Shown here: piece by piece, positions 16,870 to 26,097 of the stretch
Layout: each line of letters opens with the position of its first letter
How positions within the stretch are numbered: the stretch's first letter is position 1
Origin: Actinomyces sp. oral taxon 414
Lineage (GTDB): Bacteria; Actinomycetota; Actinomycetes; Actinomycetales; Actinomycetaceae
NCBI RefSeq assembly: GCF_001278845.1
Contig: NZ_CP012590.1
Span: 2,418,001 to 2,482,000, forward strand
Reading direction: 5' to 3'
Length of the DNA: 64,000 bases
The notes under the pieces: model-generated
Databases searched by the model: none
The model's input: only the letters and a program-made list of their open reading frames with translations
What the model was told of the DNA's origin: nothing
Program-made: the position numbers and the translations under genes

Positions 16870-19551
16870 ATGGTTGCCTTCTCCCTGGTCCCGCTCGGTA
16901 CTCGTCTGGCCGTGTTCCTGCTGCGGGCCTCGGATGCGGTCGCGGATCCGTCGCCCAGTGGCGCGGTCGCGCTGATCGAGGAGGTGCGCGCGGGCTGGCG
17001 CGGCATCGCCGCTCTCAGAGGGCGGGGTGACGAGGCGGTCGACTCCTTCGGCGGGCGGATCGCCTCACGCCTGGAAGCCGAGGTCGCGGATGCTCGGCGC
17101 CGGTGCGAGGAACGGGGCGTCAACGCCGGTCTGCTGCGGGGTGCAATGACCGAGGTCGAGGTCCTCCTCGAAGAGCTGGCGAAGGATGACGCCGTCGTCG
17201 TGGCCGCCGTGCGCGATCCCGACCGCTTCAGGGACGTCATCCGCGGGCGGGTTCAAAGGCGTCGCCGGAATGTGGAGGAGGCGGCCGAGCCCTTCTTCGA
17301 CGCGCTCGTGCGGGCCGTCACCGGGGAGTTCGTGTTCCTGGTACTGGGGTCGGCGAACTTCCGGATCGGCGCTCTCCGGCAGCTGCTCGACGGCGTTGAC
17401 GCGATCCAGGTCGGGTTTGAGGGAGTCAAAACAGAGCAGGAGGAGCAGACCGCTCATTTCGACGGTCGTTTCGATCGGATCGAAGACGCAGAGGAACTTG
17501 TGCCGCGACGCCCCTCACGCGTTCGGTTCGGCAGTCGTCCCATGGAGGTGTCCGGGTTCGTCGAGAGGCGGGAACAGGCTGGGCTGTTCGGGGCGGTCCT
17601 CTCCGGGGCGGCGGGGCGCACGGTGCTCACGGGCATGCGCGGCAGCGGGAAGTCGCAGCTGGCCACCGCCGTGGCGGCCCGCTGCGAGGCGCAGGACTGG
17701 GAGCTCGTGGCCTGGGTCCCCGCGGGTTCGCGCGAGGCGGTCCTCTCCGGGCTCGCCGGGCTGGGGCTGGAGCTCGGCGTGAGGGTCGAGAACGGCTCCT
17801 CCCACGAAGTGATCGCGCAGCACTGCCTGACCGCGCTGGCCTCGGCGCAGGAGTCGAATCGTCTGATCGTGTTCGACGACGTCGACAGTCCCGACGATCT
17901 GGCGGGTCTTGTGCCCCGTGGGGAGGGGGTGCGGGTCCTGGTGACCACGACGAGGCTGGCGGACTGGGAGCACGACGGCTGGGCGCACGTGCCCGTCGGG
18001 GTCTTCGAGCGGGAGCAGTCAATCGGCATTCTGCTCGACCGCACCAACCAGTCCGACCGCGAGGCGGCGGATGGAATCGCCGAAGCCCTCGGCGATCTTC
18101 CGGTCGCGGTCGTGCAGGCCGCGGCGACGGCGAGGCGCGGCCGGTACACTCTGGCGGCCTATCTCGACGTGCTCGAGCGGACCACATTGGAGGAGGCCGT
18201 CCGGCGCCGGGAGGGCGATGAGTACCCCGAGGCCGTCGGCGTCGCCCTGCAACTGGCGTTTCAGAGCGCACTCGAGCGGACTGCGTTGAAGACCGGCGTC
18301 CAGCGCCGAGAGGAGGGTGAGTATCCCGAGGCCGTCGGTGTCGCCCTGTGGCTGGCGTTTCAGGGCGCGCTCGAGCGGATCGGAGACCGGAGCCCCCACC
18401 GGGAAGTGGTCGCGCGCGTTCAGCTCGGGGTTCTCTCCGTGCTCGCGGCCACGGGCGTCCCCGCGCGCTGGCTGGAGGCGCTGGACGGGGGGGCCGGTGA
18501 CGCCCGTGAGGCGCTGAGCGAACTCATCGAATCCTCGGTCTGCCGACTCTCGGAAGACGGCTCCAAGGTGATGATTCGCGAACTTCAGAGCCGCGTGATT
18601 CGGGAGGCGTGGAAGGACGAGCCTGCGAGCTGGGGGCGGGTCGAGGAGGCGGCCGCCGGGCTCCTGGAGACAGTGGACATCACCGCCATCCCGATCTGGG
18701 ACAGTGGTCGCCGTCGTCGCGAGGTCCTCGATCTTGTGGAGCAGCTGCGCGCGACGGCCGGGCAGGACTACTCCAGGAGCCTGTTCTCCCGCCCCCGCAC
18801 CGCGGGTGCCCTCACCCACGCCCTGCGGTACGCGGTGGAGCTCGGAGACCCGCAGGCCGCCCTGTCCCTGTCCGACGCCGTGGACCTTCTCGATGAAACC
18901 CTGGGATCTGACCACCCCGACGCCCTGGCCGCACGTGGCGGCCTCGCCGCCGCCTACCAGGCTGCGGACAGGCTTGAGCAGGCCATCTTCCTGTTCGAGC
19001 GGACCCTGACCGACAGTGAGCACATCCTGGGATCCGACCACCCTCACACCCTGACCTCGCGGGGCAACCTCGCCACCGCCTACGAAATCGCGGACAGACT
19101 GGAACAGGCCATCGACCTGTTCGAGCGGACCCTGACCGACAGTGAGCACATCCTGGGGCCCAACCATCCCCACACCCTGACCTCGCGGGGCAACCTCGCC
19201 AATACCTACTGGTCCGCGGGCAGGCGCGATGAGGCCATCGACCTGTACGAGCAGAACCTGGCCGACCGCGAGCGCTTCCTGGGGCCTGACCATTCCTGTA
19301 CCCTGACCTCGCGGGACGACCTCGCCTACGCCTACCAGTCTGCGGGCAGACTCGACAAGGCTGTCCCCCTGTTCGAGCAGATTCTGGCCGACCGCGAGCG
19401 TCGCCTGGGATCCGACCACACCAGCACCAGACTCTTCAGGAAGAAGCTCGCAGACGCTTATCGCACCGTCGGACGCGATGAGGACGCCGAGGCCCTGCTC
19501 GACCCGCCGCCCGCCTTCGACGACGCGGAGGCGGATCGGCCCGACGACTGA
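16870..19551 (+). CDS. STAND NTPase with TPR array, paralogue 4 (5 repeats)
   Basis: An 893-residue paralogue. The hydrophobic N-terminus SLVPLGTRLAVFLL and helical domain are followed by a longer linker (about 190-225, with KTEQEEQ). Walker A GMRGSGKS lies at 255-262 and Walker B RLIVFDD at 331-337. A segment of about 33 residues is duplicated near 446-500 (two copies of EYPEAVGVAL), unique to this copy and within the ARC-like region. Only five TPRs remain. The last 101 bp (19451-19551) differ from those of paralogue 3 at two positions, suggesting gene conversion or recent duplication. The tail is ADRPDD. It is probably an active NTPase. Confidence 0.8.
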   Translation: MVAFSLVPLGTRLAVFLLRASDAVADPSPSGAVALIEEVRAGWRGIAALRGRGDEAVDSFGGRIASRLEAEVADARRRCEERGVNAGLLRGAMTEVEVLLEELAKDDAVVVAAVRDPDRFRDVIRGRVQRRRRNVEEAAEPFFDALVRAVTGEFVFLVLGSANFRIGALRQLLDGVDAIQVGFEGVKTEQEEQTAHFDGRFDRIEDAEELVPRRPSRVRFGSRPMEVSGFVERREQAGLFGAVLSGAAGRTVLTGMRGSGKSQLATAVAARCEAQDWELVAWVPAGSREAVLSGLAGLGLELGVRVENGSSHEVIAQHCLTALASAQESNRLIVFDDVDSPDDLAGLVPRGEGVRVLVTTTRLADWEHDGWAHVPVGVFEREQSIGILLDRTNQSDREAADGIAEALGDLPVAVVQAAATARRGRYTLAAYLDVLERTTLEEAVRRREGDEYPEAVGVALQLAFQSALERTALKTGVQRREEGEYPEAVGVALWLAFQGALERIGDRSPHREVVARVQLGVLSVLAATGVPARWLEALDGGAGDAREALSELIESSVCRLSEDGSKVMIRELQSRVIREAWKDEPASWGRVEEAAAGLLETVDITAIPIWDSGRRRREVLDLVEQLRATAGQDYSRSLFSRPRTAGALTHALRYAVELGDPQAALSLSDAVDLLDETLGSDHPDALAARGGLAAAYQAADRLEQAIFLFERTLTDSEHILGSDHPHTLTSRGNLATAYEIADRLEQAIDLFERTLTDSEHILGPNHPHTLTSRGNLANTYWSAGRRDEAIDLYEQNLADRERFLGPDHSCTLTSRDDLAYAYQSAGRLDKAVPLFEQILADRERRLGSDHTSTRLFRKKLADAYRTVGRDEDAEALLDPPPAFDDAEADRPDD

Positions 19552-19609
19552 TGCGAACCGTCCCGAAAGTCACGCGGGATGCACTGCGCGCCATTGAGAG
19601 GAGCAAGGC

Positions 19610-19978
19610 ATGAGCGAGGCCGTCACCGTCACGGCCCGGCGCTGGTCCGGAGGTTGGGAGCTGTGGAGCGGAGACGGCTGCTGGACCCAGGTCGCCCGCC
19701 TCGACCGCGCCCGCCAGCAGGTCGTCGACTACCTCGACACCGTCGACGAGGACACCGACCACTCCGACTGGACCATCACCGTCATCCCCGAAGTAGCCTC
19801 CCTCGACCGGGTCCACGCGGCCAGGGAGACCGCCGCCCGTGCCCGGGCCCTCCAGGAGGAGGCCGCCACCGCCTGGCGCGAGGCCGCTCTCGCCCTGCGC
19901 GCCGAGGGGCTGTCCGTCGCCGACGCCGCCACCATTATGGGCGTCTCCCGCGGCCGCATCTCCCAGCTCACCGCCTGA
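19610..19978 (+). CDS. Small HicB-like protein with C-terminal helix-turn-helix
   Basis: A 122-residue protein. The N-terminal half (TVTARRWSGGWELWS through QVVDYLDT) resembles the beta-strand/helix fold of HicB-type antitoxins. After an Ala/Glu-rich helix, the C-terminus is a plain helix-turn-helix (LSVADAATIMGVSRGRISQL). GAGAGGAGC upstream supports the ATG at 19610, so unlike the STAND genes it is not leaderless. No HicA toxin lies next to it; a 628-bp gene-free gap follows. It could regulate the upstream island, or be a solitary antitoxin-like regulator. The assignment rests on pattern only. Confidence 0.5.
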   Translation: MSEAVTVTARRWSGGWELWSGDGCWTQVARLDRARQQVVDYLDTVDEDTDHSDWTITVIPEVASLDRVHAARETAARARALQEEAATAWREAALALRAEGLSVADAATIMGVSRGRISQLTA

Positions 19979-19992
19979 GCCGGCGGCGCGCA

Positions 19993-20041
19993 GAGTCCCC
20001 GGCCCCAAAAATAGGGGGGCGGGTGCGGGGTCGCATCCGCG
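19993..20041 (+). repeat. Direct repeat, left copy
   Basis: GAGTCCCCGGCCCC, an A-rich centre, GGGGG and then GGGTGCGGGGTCGCATCCGC. It matches 20534-20584 apart from the length of the A run and one or two bases. Confidence 0.8.
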
Positions 20042-20298
20042 GTGCGGAGATCGTGCCGACTGGCTCCAGCAGGCCGAGAGGAGTGCGAAGTCGCATCGCG
20101 GTGCGGAGTTCGTGCTGAAGCCGCGGGAGCCGTTTGAGAGAGTCGCCGGTCGTCCGTGCGGTGTCGGGGCGGGCGCTGCCGGGTTCAATGTGCGGTGCGG
20201 GGCCGGTCGGGGCGGTGTTGCACATTCGATCGGGACCTACTGCCGGAGGATCGGCGGAATCATGAGGAAACGCCCCGACGCTCAACGCCGTTGAAATC

Positions 20299-20335
20299 CT
20301 CCCATGTGCAGAGCGGCCCTCTCTGCACATGGGAG
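20299..20335. repeat. Perfect 15-bp hairpin (family F centre)
   Basis: CTCCCATGTGCAGAG at 20299-20313 and its exact complement at 20321-20335, with a 7-nt loop. It is flanked on both sides by CGGAATCATG motifs. No U tract follows, so it is not a textbook terminator. Confidence 0.85.
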
Positions 20336-20533
20336 CCTGAACACTAAAAATCAACATTCTAAGAAGAATCCCGGAATCATGCGGAAAACCCCGGATCGGC
20401 TCGCGGGAGCGCCGCTCTCGAATGTGCAACACCCCCGCACCCGGCTCACGAAGGACCCCTACCGCCCGAGAGGGGCCTCCACCGCCCGGGAACGTGCGCG
20501 CCCAGTTGCGTCAGGGCCGCGGTCAGGGGCACC

Positions 20534-20584
20534 GAGTCCCCGGCCCCAAAAAAAAAGGGGGTCGGGTGCGGGGTCGCATCCGCG
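20534..20584 (+). repeat. Direct repeat, right copy
   Basis: Second copy of the 19993-20041 repeat, with a run of nine A between the C and G tracts. It ends 22 bp before sbcD and so overlaps its upstream region. Confidence 0.8.
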
Positions 20585-20594
20585 CCCCGCATGA

Positions 20595-20600
20595 GAGGCT
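20595..20600 (+). promoter_or_regulatory. Leaderless -10 box for sbcD
   Basis: GAGGCT, 6 nt, then the ATG at 20607. It is a weaker hexamer than TAGGCT but has the same spacing as other leaderless genes here. Confidence 0.45.
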
Positions 20601-20606
20601 GCGCCC

Positions 20607-22127
20607 ATGCGGATCCTGCACACCTCCGACTGGCACCTGGGCCGGACCTTCCACGGCCGGGTGCTCGACGACGCCCACGCCGTCTTCGCCGACCACCTCG
20701 TCGAGCTCGCCCGCGCCGAGGCCGTGGACGCCGTCGTCGTGTCCGGGGACGTCTACGACCGCGCCATCCCGCCCACCGACTCCGTCCGCCTCCTGGACGA
20801 GACCCTGCGCCGCCTGAGCGACATCACCCGCGTCATCCTCACCCCCGGCAACCACGACTCCGCCCGGCGCCTCGGCTTCGCCTCCGATCTCCTGCGCGAG
20901 GGCCTGACCATCCGCGCCCGCGTTGCCGACGTCGACCGGCCGGTCGTCATCCCCGGCCCCGACGGCGACGACGGGCTGTACGTCTACGCCCTGCCCTACC
21001 TCGACCCCGACGCCGCCCGCGAGACCCTGCCACCCCTGCTGGCCGATCGTCTCGGCGAGGAGCTGGCCGGCGCCGCCACCGAAGGCGCCCGGACCGCCCC
21101 CGGCACCTCCCGGACCGCCGCCCCCGAAACCGCCGGGGACCGTCCGGAGAAGACGACCGGTGATCCTCCCGGGACCACCTCCGACGCCCCCGCCCGGCGC
21201 CTGCCCCGCAGCCACGAGGCGGTCGTCTCCGGCGCGCTGCGACTGGTCGCCGCCGACCTCGCCGCCCGCCGGGCCGCCGCCCCCGCCCGCGTCCCGGCGC
21301 TGGTCATGAGTCACGCCTTCGTCGTCGGCGGTCTGCCGAGCGAGGAGTCCGAGCGGGATATCCGGGTCGGCGGCGTCGACTCCGTGCCCTCCGGGGTCTT
21401 CGCCTCCCTGGGCGGCTCGCCGTCGGCCGACGAATGCGGCGGGCTCGACTACGTCGCCCTCGGGCACCTGCACCGCCCCCAGGAGATCCGCTCAGCCGGC
21501 GGGGCGGGCGAGGAGGGTAGGCCGAACGGACCGGACAAGGCCGGCGGAACCGGCGGGCCAGATCATTCCAGCAGGTCCGGCGGAACCGGCGGGCCGGAGG
21601 CCGGCGAGTCGGATGAACCGGACGAGTCCGGTCCGCCGCAGCAGGGCCCCCGGCCGGGCCCGCGCCTGGTCTACTCCGGCAGCCCCCTCGCCCTCTCCTT
21701 CTCCGAGGCCCCCTTCCCCAAGTCCTCGGTCCTGGTCGTGCTGGGGCCCGACGGCGTCGCCTCGCTCGAGCGCATCCCCACCCCGGTGCCGCACCGCATC
21801 GAAACCGTCACCGGAACCATGGACGAGCTGCTGAGCCCCGCCTGGGACCACGCCGCGGGCGCCTGGGTGCGGGCCGTCGTGCGCGGGCCGATGCCGCTGG
21901 GCGCGACCTCGCGGCTGCGCGAGCGCTTCGGACAGGTCCTGGCGATTGTGCGCGAGGAGGACGAGGAGGCGCCCCGCGAGCGCATCGTCGTCACCCGGGC
22001 GGCCGACCCGCTGGAGGTGTCGGTGCAGTTCCTCACCGAGGTCGCCGAGCGCGAGCCGAGCCCCGCCGAGCGCGACGTCCTGGCCCGGGCCTACGAAGCG
22101 GTCCTCGCCTCCCACGGGGGCGAATGA
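20607..22127 (+). CDS. sbcD: Exonuclease subunit SbcD (Mre11-type nuclease)
   Basis: A 506-residue metallophosphoesterase, the nuclease half of SbcCD, which cleaves DNA hairpins and blocked ends. The metal motifs are DWH (8-10), GDVYD (47-51) and GNHD (81-84), with later histidines at VMSHAF and LGHLHRP. Two low-complexity inserts (Ala/Thr/Pro-rich near 155-205; Gly-rich GGTGGP repeats near 295-345) make it longer than typical relatives of about 400 residues. Its stop overlaps the sbcC start by 4 bp, so the two are cotranslated. SbcCD acting on hairpins is of interest given how many long palindromes this genome carries. Confidence 0.95.
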   Translation: MRILHTSDWHLGRTFHGRVLDDAHAVFADHLVELARAEAVDAVVVSGDVYDRAIPPTDSVRLLDETLRRLSDITRVILTPGNHDSARRLGFASDLLREGLTIRARVADVDRPVVIPGPDGDDGLYVYALPYLDPDAARETLPPLLADRLGEELAGAATEGARTAPGTSRTAAPETAGDRPEKTTGDPPGTTSDAPARRLPRSHEAVVSGALRLVAADLAARRAAAPARVPALVMSHAFVVGGLPSEESERDIRVGGVDSVPSGVFASLGGSPSADECGGLDYVALGHLHRPQEIRSAGGAGEEGRPNGPDKAGGTGGPDHSSRSGGTGGPEAGESDEPDESGPPQQGPRPGPRLVYSGSPLALSFSEAPFPKSSVLVVLGPDGVASLERIPTPVPHRIETVTGTMDELLSPAWDHAAGAWVRAVVRGPMPLGATSRLRERFGQVLAIVREEDEEAPRERIVVTRAADPLEVSVQFLTEVAEREPSPAERDVLARAYEAVLASHGGE

Positions 22128-25100
22128 TGCGCCTGCACCGACTGACCATGACCGCCGTCGGCCCCTATGCGGGCACGGAGACGATCGATTTCGACCGCTT
22201 CGCCGCCTCCGGCCTGTTCCTGCTGACCGGCCCCACCGGGTCGGGGAAGACGACGATCATTGACGCGATCGTCTTCGCCCTGTACGGGGACGTGGCCGAC
22301 GCCGACGACTCCTCCAAGGACCGCATCCGCTCCCGCCTGGCGGGTCCGGAGACGCAGACCGTCGTCGAGCTGGTGTTCTCCACCTCGGCGGGCACCTACC
22401 GGGTGCGCCGCACACCCGCCTACCGGCGGCCCAAACGCCGCGGCACGGGCACCACCCCGGAGCGGGCGAGCCTCAAGGTGTGGCGGCTGACCGGCCCGGA
22501 CGGGCGCAGTGCCGACGACGCCGTGCTGCGCCCCGACGAGGCGGGGCCGGAGCTGGCCCGGGCGGTCGGGCTCAGCCGGAGCCAGTTCACGCAGACGGTG
22601 GTCCTGCCCCAGGGCAAGTTCGCGCGCTTCCTGCGGGCCAGCTCCGACGAGCGGCACCTGCTGCTGCGCGACGTCTTCGGCACCCGCGTCTACGACGATC
22701 TTCAAAGGGAGCTCGCCGATCGGGCCCGCGGCGCCAAGCGCGCGGCGGAGTCGGCCCGCGCCGACGTGCGCAGCGCCGCCGAGGCGCTCATTGCGCTGCT
22801 GTCCGGGGCGGACGGGGCGGACGACGACGCGGACGGGGCGCCCGATCCCGCCGATCGCCTGCGCCTGGCCACGGCCGGCGCCGAGGTGGACGCCGTCGCC
22901 GTCGAGGCCGTCCTAGACGAGGCCCGCGCCGGACTCGACGCCCGACTCGCCCGAACGGAGGCGGACCTCACCGAGGCCCGGGAGCGCAGGAGTCGTGCGA
23001 CCGCCGCCCTGGAGGAGGCGAAGGACCTCGCCGCCCGCCTGGCCCGGCGCGCCGAGCTCATGGAGGCGAGGCGGCGCCTGGAGGACGGCGCCGCGCAGGC
23101 GCGGGAGGACGTCGATCGGCTCGACGCCGCCCAGCGCGCGGCGCGGGTCGCCGGCGTCGAGGCCCTCGCCCGTCGTTCCGCGCTCGGCGCCAGGGCCGCA
23201 CTGGAGGATCTGGCGGGCGCCGGGGCGGGCGACAGCGAAGGCGAGGATGCGGGCGACGGGGCCCGCGCCGAGATGGCCGGCGCCCTCGACCGCCTCGACC
23301 TGGACCATCTGGAGGCCGCCGCTCCGCAGGCCGAGGCCGCCGTCGCCCCGACCCCTGTCCCGCCGCTGTCGAGTACCGCCGCCCTCCTGGAGGACCTGCG
23401 CTCTCGGGCGAAGGCCGCCCGAGAGCGTGCCGCCGCCCTCGCGCCGCTCGAGGAGCTCGAGCAGGACCTGGACGCCCGCCGCGCCGAGCTGGATGAGCGC
23501 CGCGCCCAGGAGGAGGAACTGCAAGAGGACATCGCGTGCGACGAGGGGGCGCTGGCGGCCCTGCCGCAGGACGAGGACCGGCTGCGCACCGCCCTGGCCG
23601 CCGCGCGGCAGGCCCGCTCCCGCCTGCCCGCCCTGGAGCTCGCCCACGAGCGGGCGGCCGACCGTCTGGAGGCGCACGAGCGGCTCGCCGAGGTCGTTGA
23701 GCGCCTGGAGGAGGCCACCGGCGCCGTCGAGCAGGCCCGGGCCGGTGCCCTCGCGGCCCGGGACCGGGCGCACCTATTGCGCCGCAAGTGGATCAGCGCG
23801 ACCGCCGCGGGTCTCGTCGGCGAGCTCGTCGAGGGCGAGCCCTGTCCGGTCTGCGGCTCCCTGGAGCATCCCGCCCCCGCCGGGGCCGACGCCGAGGCCG
23901 TGCCCCGCGCCGACGTCGAACGGGCCGAGGACGAGGCCCGCCGGGCCGAGGCACTCCTCCAGGAGGCCGTCCTGGACGCCGAGCGGCTGCGTACCGAGCG
24001 GGACGCCGCGGCCGACCGCGCGGGGAGGGGCGCCCGCGACGAGGCGCTCCGGGAGGTCGAGTCGGCCGCCGCCGCCCTCGAGGCAGCCCGCGACGAGGCC
24101 GCGGCGGAGGAGCGCCTGGACGCCGAGCTGGCCGAGCTGGGACGGCGTTCGGCCGAACTGTCGGAGCGTCTGGCGGGGCGGCGGGAGGCCCTGGCGGGCC
24201 TGCGCGCCTCCTCGCGGGCCCTGGACGAGGGGCTGCGGGCCGACGTCGCCCGCATTGAGGCGGCGCGGGGGGACGCCGGCGCCGTCGCCGAACTGCGCGC
24301 CGACTGCTCGGCCCGGGCGGATGCCGACGAGCGCCTGGTCGAACTCGCGGCGAGGGCGCGCGACGCCGTCCTGTCCGCGATCGAGGCGGCCGGGACCCTG
24401 GCCGACGCCCTGAGGGCCGAGGGCTTCGCCGACGCCGGGGCCCTGGCCCGGGCCGGCCTGGACCCCGAGGCGCGCGAGGCCCTGGCCCGGCGGGTCCAGG
24501 AGACCGCCGTCGAGGCCGAGCGCGTGCGCCGCGGCCTGGAGGAGGAGGCCGTCGTCGCCCTCACCGGCGAGGAGAGCGCCGATGTGGAGGCGGCCGAGGC
24601 CGACGGCGATGCGGCCGAGGCCGCGTGGCGGCAGGCCGTCGAGGCGCGCAGCCGCTTGCAGGCGCGGCGCGACGCCGTGGGGGCCTCGTGCCAGGCCCTG
24701 AGCCGGGCCGTGTCCGCCCTGGAAGCCGCGACCGGCGACGCCGCGGCCCTGGTGGAGGTCTCGGCCCTCGCCTCCGGCTCCGGCTCCAACCGCCGGGCCA
24801 TTCCCCTGGCGGCCTGGGTGCTGCTCGAGCGCTTCGCCGAGGTCCTCGTCTTCGCCAATCAGCGCCTGGAGCACATGTCCGGCGGGCGCTACGCCCTGGT
24901 CCGCGTCGAGGACGAGAAGCAGGCCGCGCGCAAGCGCGGGCTCGGGCTGGGCGTCGTCGACCGTCTCGGCGGCGAGGCGACGCGGGATCCGCGGACACTG
25001 TCGGGCGGGGAGACCTTCTACGTCTCCCTGGCCCTGGCGCTGGCGCTGGCCGACGTCGTGGCCACCGAGTCCGGTGGGATCACCATGGAGACGCTGTTCG

Positions 25101-25291
25101 TGGACGAGGGCTTCGGGTCTCTGGATCCCGAGGCCCTTCAGGACGTTCTGGCCGAGCTCTCGCGGCTGCGGGCCGGCGGGCGCACCGTGGGCATCGTCAG
25201 CCACGTCGAGGAGCTGCGCCGTCAGATCCCCGACCAGATCCGGGTTGTCCGCGACGATCGGGGCTCCCATCTGCGCATTATCGCCGGCTGA
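22124..25291 (+). CDS. sbcC: Exonuclease subunit SbcC (Rad50-type ATPase)
   Basis: A 1055-residue SMC-like ATPase partner of SbcD. The N-terminal Walker A GPTGSGKTT lies near residues 36-44. Long coiled coils (Ala/Glu/Arg-rich) flank the zinc-hook CPVC at 574-577, through which two SbcC arms dimerise. The signature LSGGE (959-963) and Walker B TLFVDEGFGSLD (about 990-1001) close the ATPase head. The start overlaps the sbcD stop (ATGA); the second ATG, one codon later, is an equal candidate. A hairpin at 25294-25314 right after the stop is a likely terminator. Confidence 0.95.
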   Translation: MMRLHRLTMTAVGPYAGTETIDFDRFAASGLFLLTGPTGSGKTTIIDAIVFALYGDVADADDSSKDRIRSRLAGPETQTVVELVFSTSAGTYRVRRTPAYRRPKRRGTGTTPERASLKVWRLTGPDGRSADDAVLRPDEAGPELARAVGLSRSQFTQTVVLPQGKFARFLRASSDERHLLLRDVFGTRVYDDLQRELADRARGAKRAAESARADVRSAAEALIALLSGADGADDDADGAPDPADRLRLATAGAEVDAVAVEAVLDEARAGLDARLARTEADLTEARERRSRATAALEEAKDLAARLARRAELMEARRRLEDGAAQAREDVDRLDAAQRAARVAGVEALARRSALGARAALEDLAGAGAGDSEGEDAGDGARAEMAGALDRLDLDHLEAAAPQAEAAVAPTPVPPLSSTAALLEDLRSRAKAARERAAALAPLEELEQDLDARRAELDERRAQEEELQEDIACDEGALAALPQDEDRLRTALAAARQARSRLPALELAHERAADRLEAHERLAEVVERLEEATGAVEQARAGALAARDRAHLLRRKWISATAAGLVGELVEGEPCPVCGSLEHPAPAGADAEAVPRADVERAEDEARRAEALLQEAVLDAERLRTERDAAADRAGRGARDEALREVESAAAALEAARDEAAAEERLDAELAELGRRSAELSERLAGRREALAGLRASSRALDEGLRADVARIEAARGDAGAVAELRADCSARADADERLVELAARARDAVLSAIEAAGTLADALRAEGFADAGALARAGLDPEAREALARRVQETAVEAERVRRGLEEEAVVALTGEESADVEAAEADGDAAEAAWRQAVEARSRLQARRDAVGASCQALSRAVSALEAATGDAAALVEVSALASGSGSNRRAIPLAAWVLLERFAEVLVFANQRLEHMSGGRYALVRVEDEKQAARKRGLGLGVVDRLGGEATRDPRTLSGGETFYVSLALALALADVVATESGGITMETLFVDEGFGSLDPEALQDVLAELSRLRAGGRTVGIVSHVEELRRQIPDQIRVVRDDRGSHLRIIAG

Positions 25292-25293
25292 GG

Positions 25294-25314
25294 CCCGGGC
25301 GGCGGGCGCCCGGG
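25294..25314. terminator. Probable terminator hairpin after sbcC
   Basis: CCCGGGCG and CGCCCGGG arms (8 bp) lie 2 bp after the sbcC stop. There is no U tract. A second, similar GGCCCGGGCGGCG motif follows about 60 bp on, between the convergent genes. Confidence 0.5.
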
Positions 25315-25398
25315 TCCGGGACGACCGTCTCGGAGTCGGCGCCACGGCTCGGGGCCCGGGCGGCGAGCACCCGGATCCCGGGCGGCTCCGCGGGCGGC

Positions 25399-25869
25399 TC
25401 AGGCGCCCAGCCGCTCCGCCAGCGGGGCGCGCTCGGAGACGTCGAACCACAGCAGGTCCGCGTCCGCGGCCCGCTCGAAGGCTTCCTCGTCCCCCGTGCG
25501 CGCCGCCCGCACATCCGCCTCGGCCCGCTTCTCGTCAACCAGCAGGGCCGCCACGTCGGCCCAGGGCACGGGTCCGAGGAGCTCCACCGTCCCCGGCAGC
25601 ACATCCGGCCCGGCGGCGAGCTCGCGCACTGCCTCGGCGTCGACGTCCGCGGCAATGACGATGCGCCGGTCCGCCACGCCGTCCGCGGACGGTTCGGCCA
25701 GCAGCACGAGCGAGGCATCGGCCGCGCACAGGCTCGCCGACATCTCCAGGCCCTCCTCGTCCTCCTCCGGCAGCGCCCGCGCCAGCTCCGCGGTCGCGGC
25801 GTGGGCGGTGCGCGCGGGGATCTCGGGGGCGGACAGATCGGCGGCGGTGGCGGGGATGTAGATGCGCAT
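25399..25869 (-). CDS. Conserved actinobacterial protein, DUF6912-like
   Basis: A 156-residue soluble protein beginning MRIYIPATAADLS, the opening I associate with the actinobacterial DUF6912 family. It is acidic, with no signal peptide or membrane segment. The ATG at 25869 was chosen because CACACT lies exactly 6 nt upstream (leaderless) and because the family begins there; an upstream in-frame ATG at 25941 adds low-quality sequence. Function is unknown. It converges on sbcC. Confidence 0.65.
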   Translation of the reverse strand: MRIYIPATAADLSAPEIPARTAHAATAELARALPEEDEEGLEMSASLCAADASLVLLAEPSADGVADRRIVIAADVDAEAVRELAAGPDVLPGTVELLGPVPWADVAALLVDEKRAEADVRAARTGDEEAFERAADADLLWFDVSERAPLAERLGA

Positions 25870-26097
25870 GGGGCCAGTGTGCCCCGTCCCGCGCCTCTTC
25901 CCGGTCCCCTCGCCGGGACGGCGGAGAACCGCCGGACCCATCGAGGCGTCCGACCGGGCTCGACGCGCTGAGTCCGGCCGATCAGTCGCCCATCCTCAGT
26001 CGCGGGGCGGTTCCCCACATCATCCCGCACAGCCGCGGAGGCCCCGACGTCGATCCTCAGTCGCGGGGCGGCTCCGGTGCGTCCTCGGAGGCCGTTT

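Larger units (their letters stand above)
19979..20606. other. Gene-free gap with direct repeats and hairpins (family F)
   Basis: No gene seen. It contains a direct repeat of about 50 bp at both ends (19993-20041, 20534-20584), degenerate copies of GTGCGGGGTCGCATCCGCGG between them, and a perfect 15-bp hairpin in the middle (20299-20335). Two CGGAATCATG motifs occur (20255, 20372). An outer inverted pair (GTTGCACATTCGA near 20218; its complement near 20415) is also present. Several stretches are A-rich for this genome. Confidence 0.6.

Noticed and set aside
19610..20606. A HicA toxin gene next to the HicB-like gene
   Set aside because: No small basic ORF with the HicA pattern exists on either strand; the gap is repeat-rich and non-coding.
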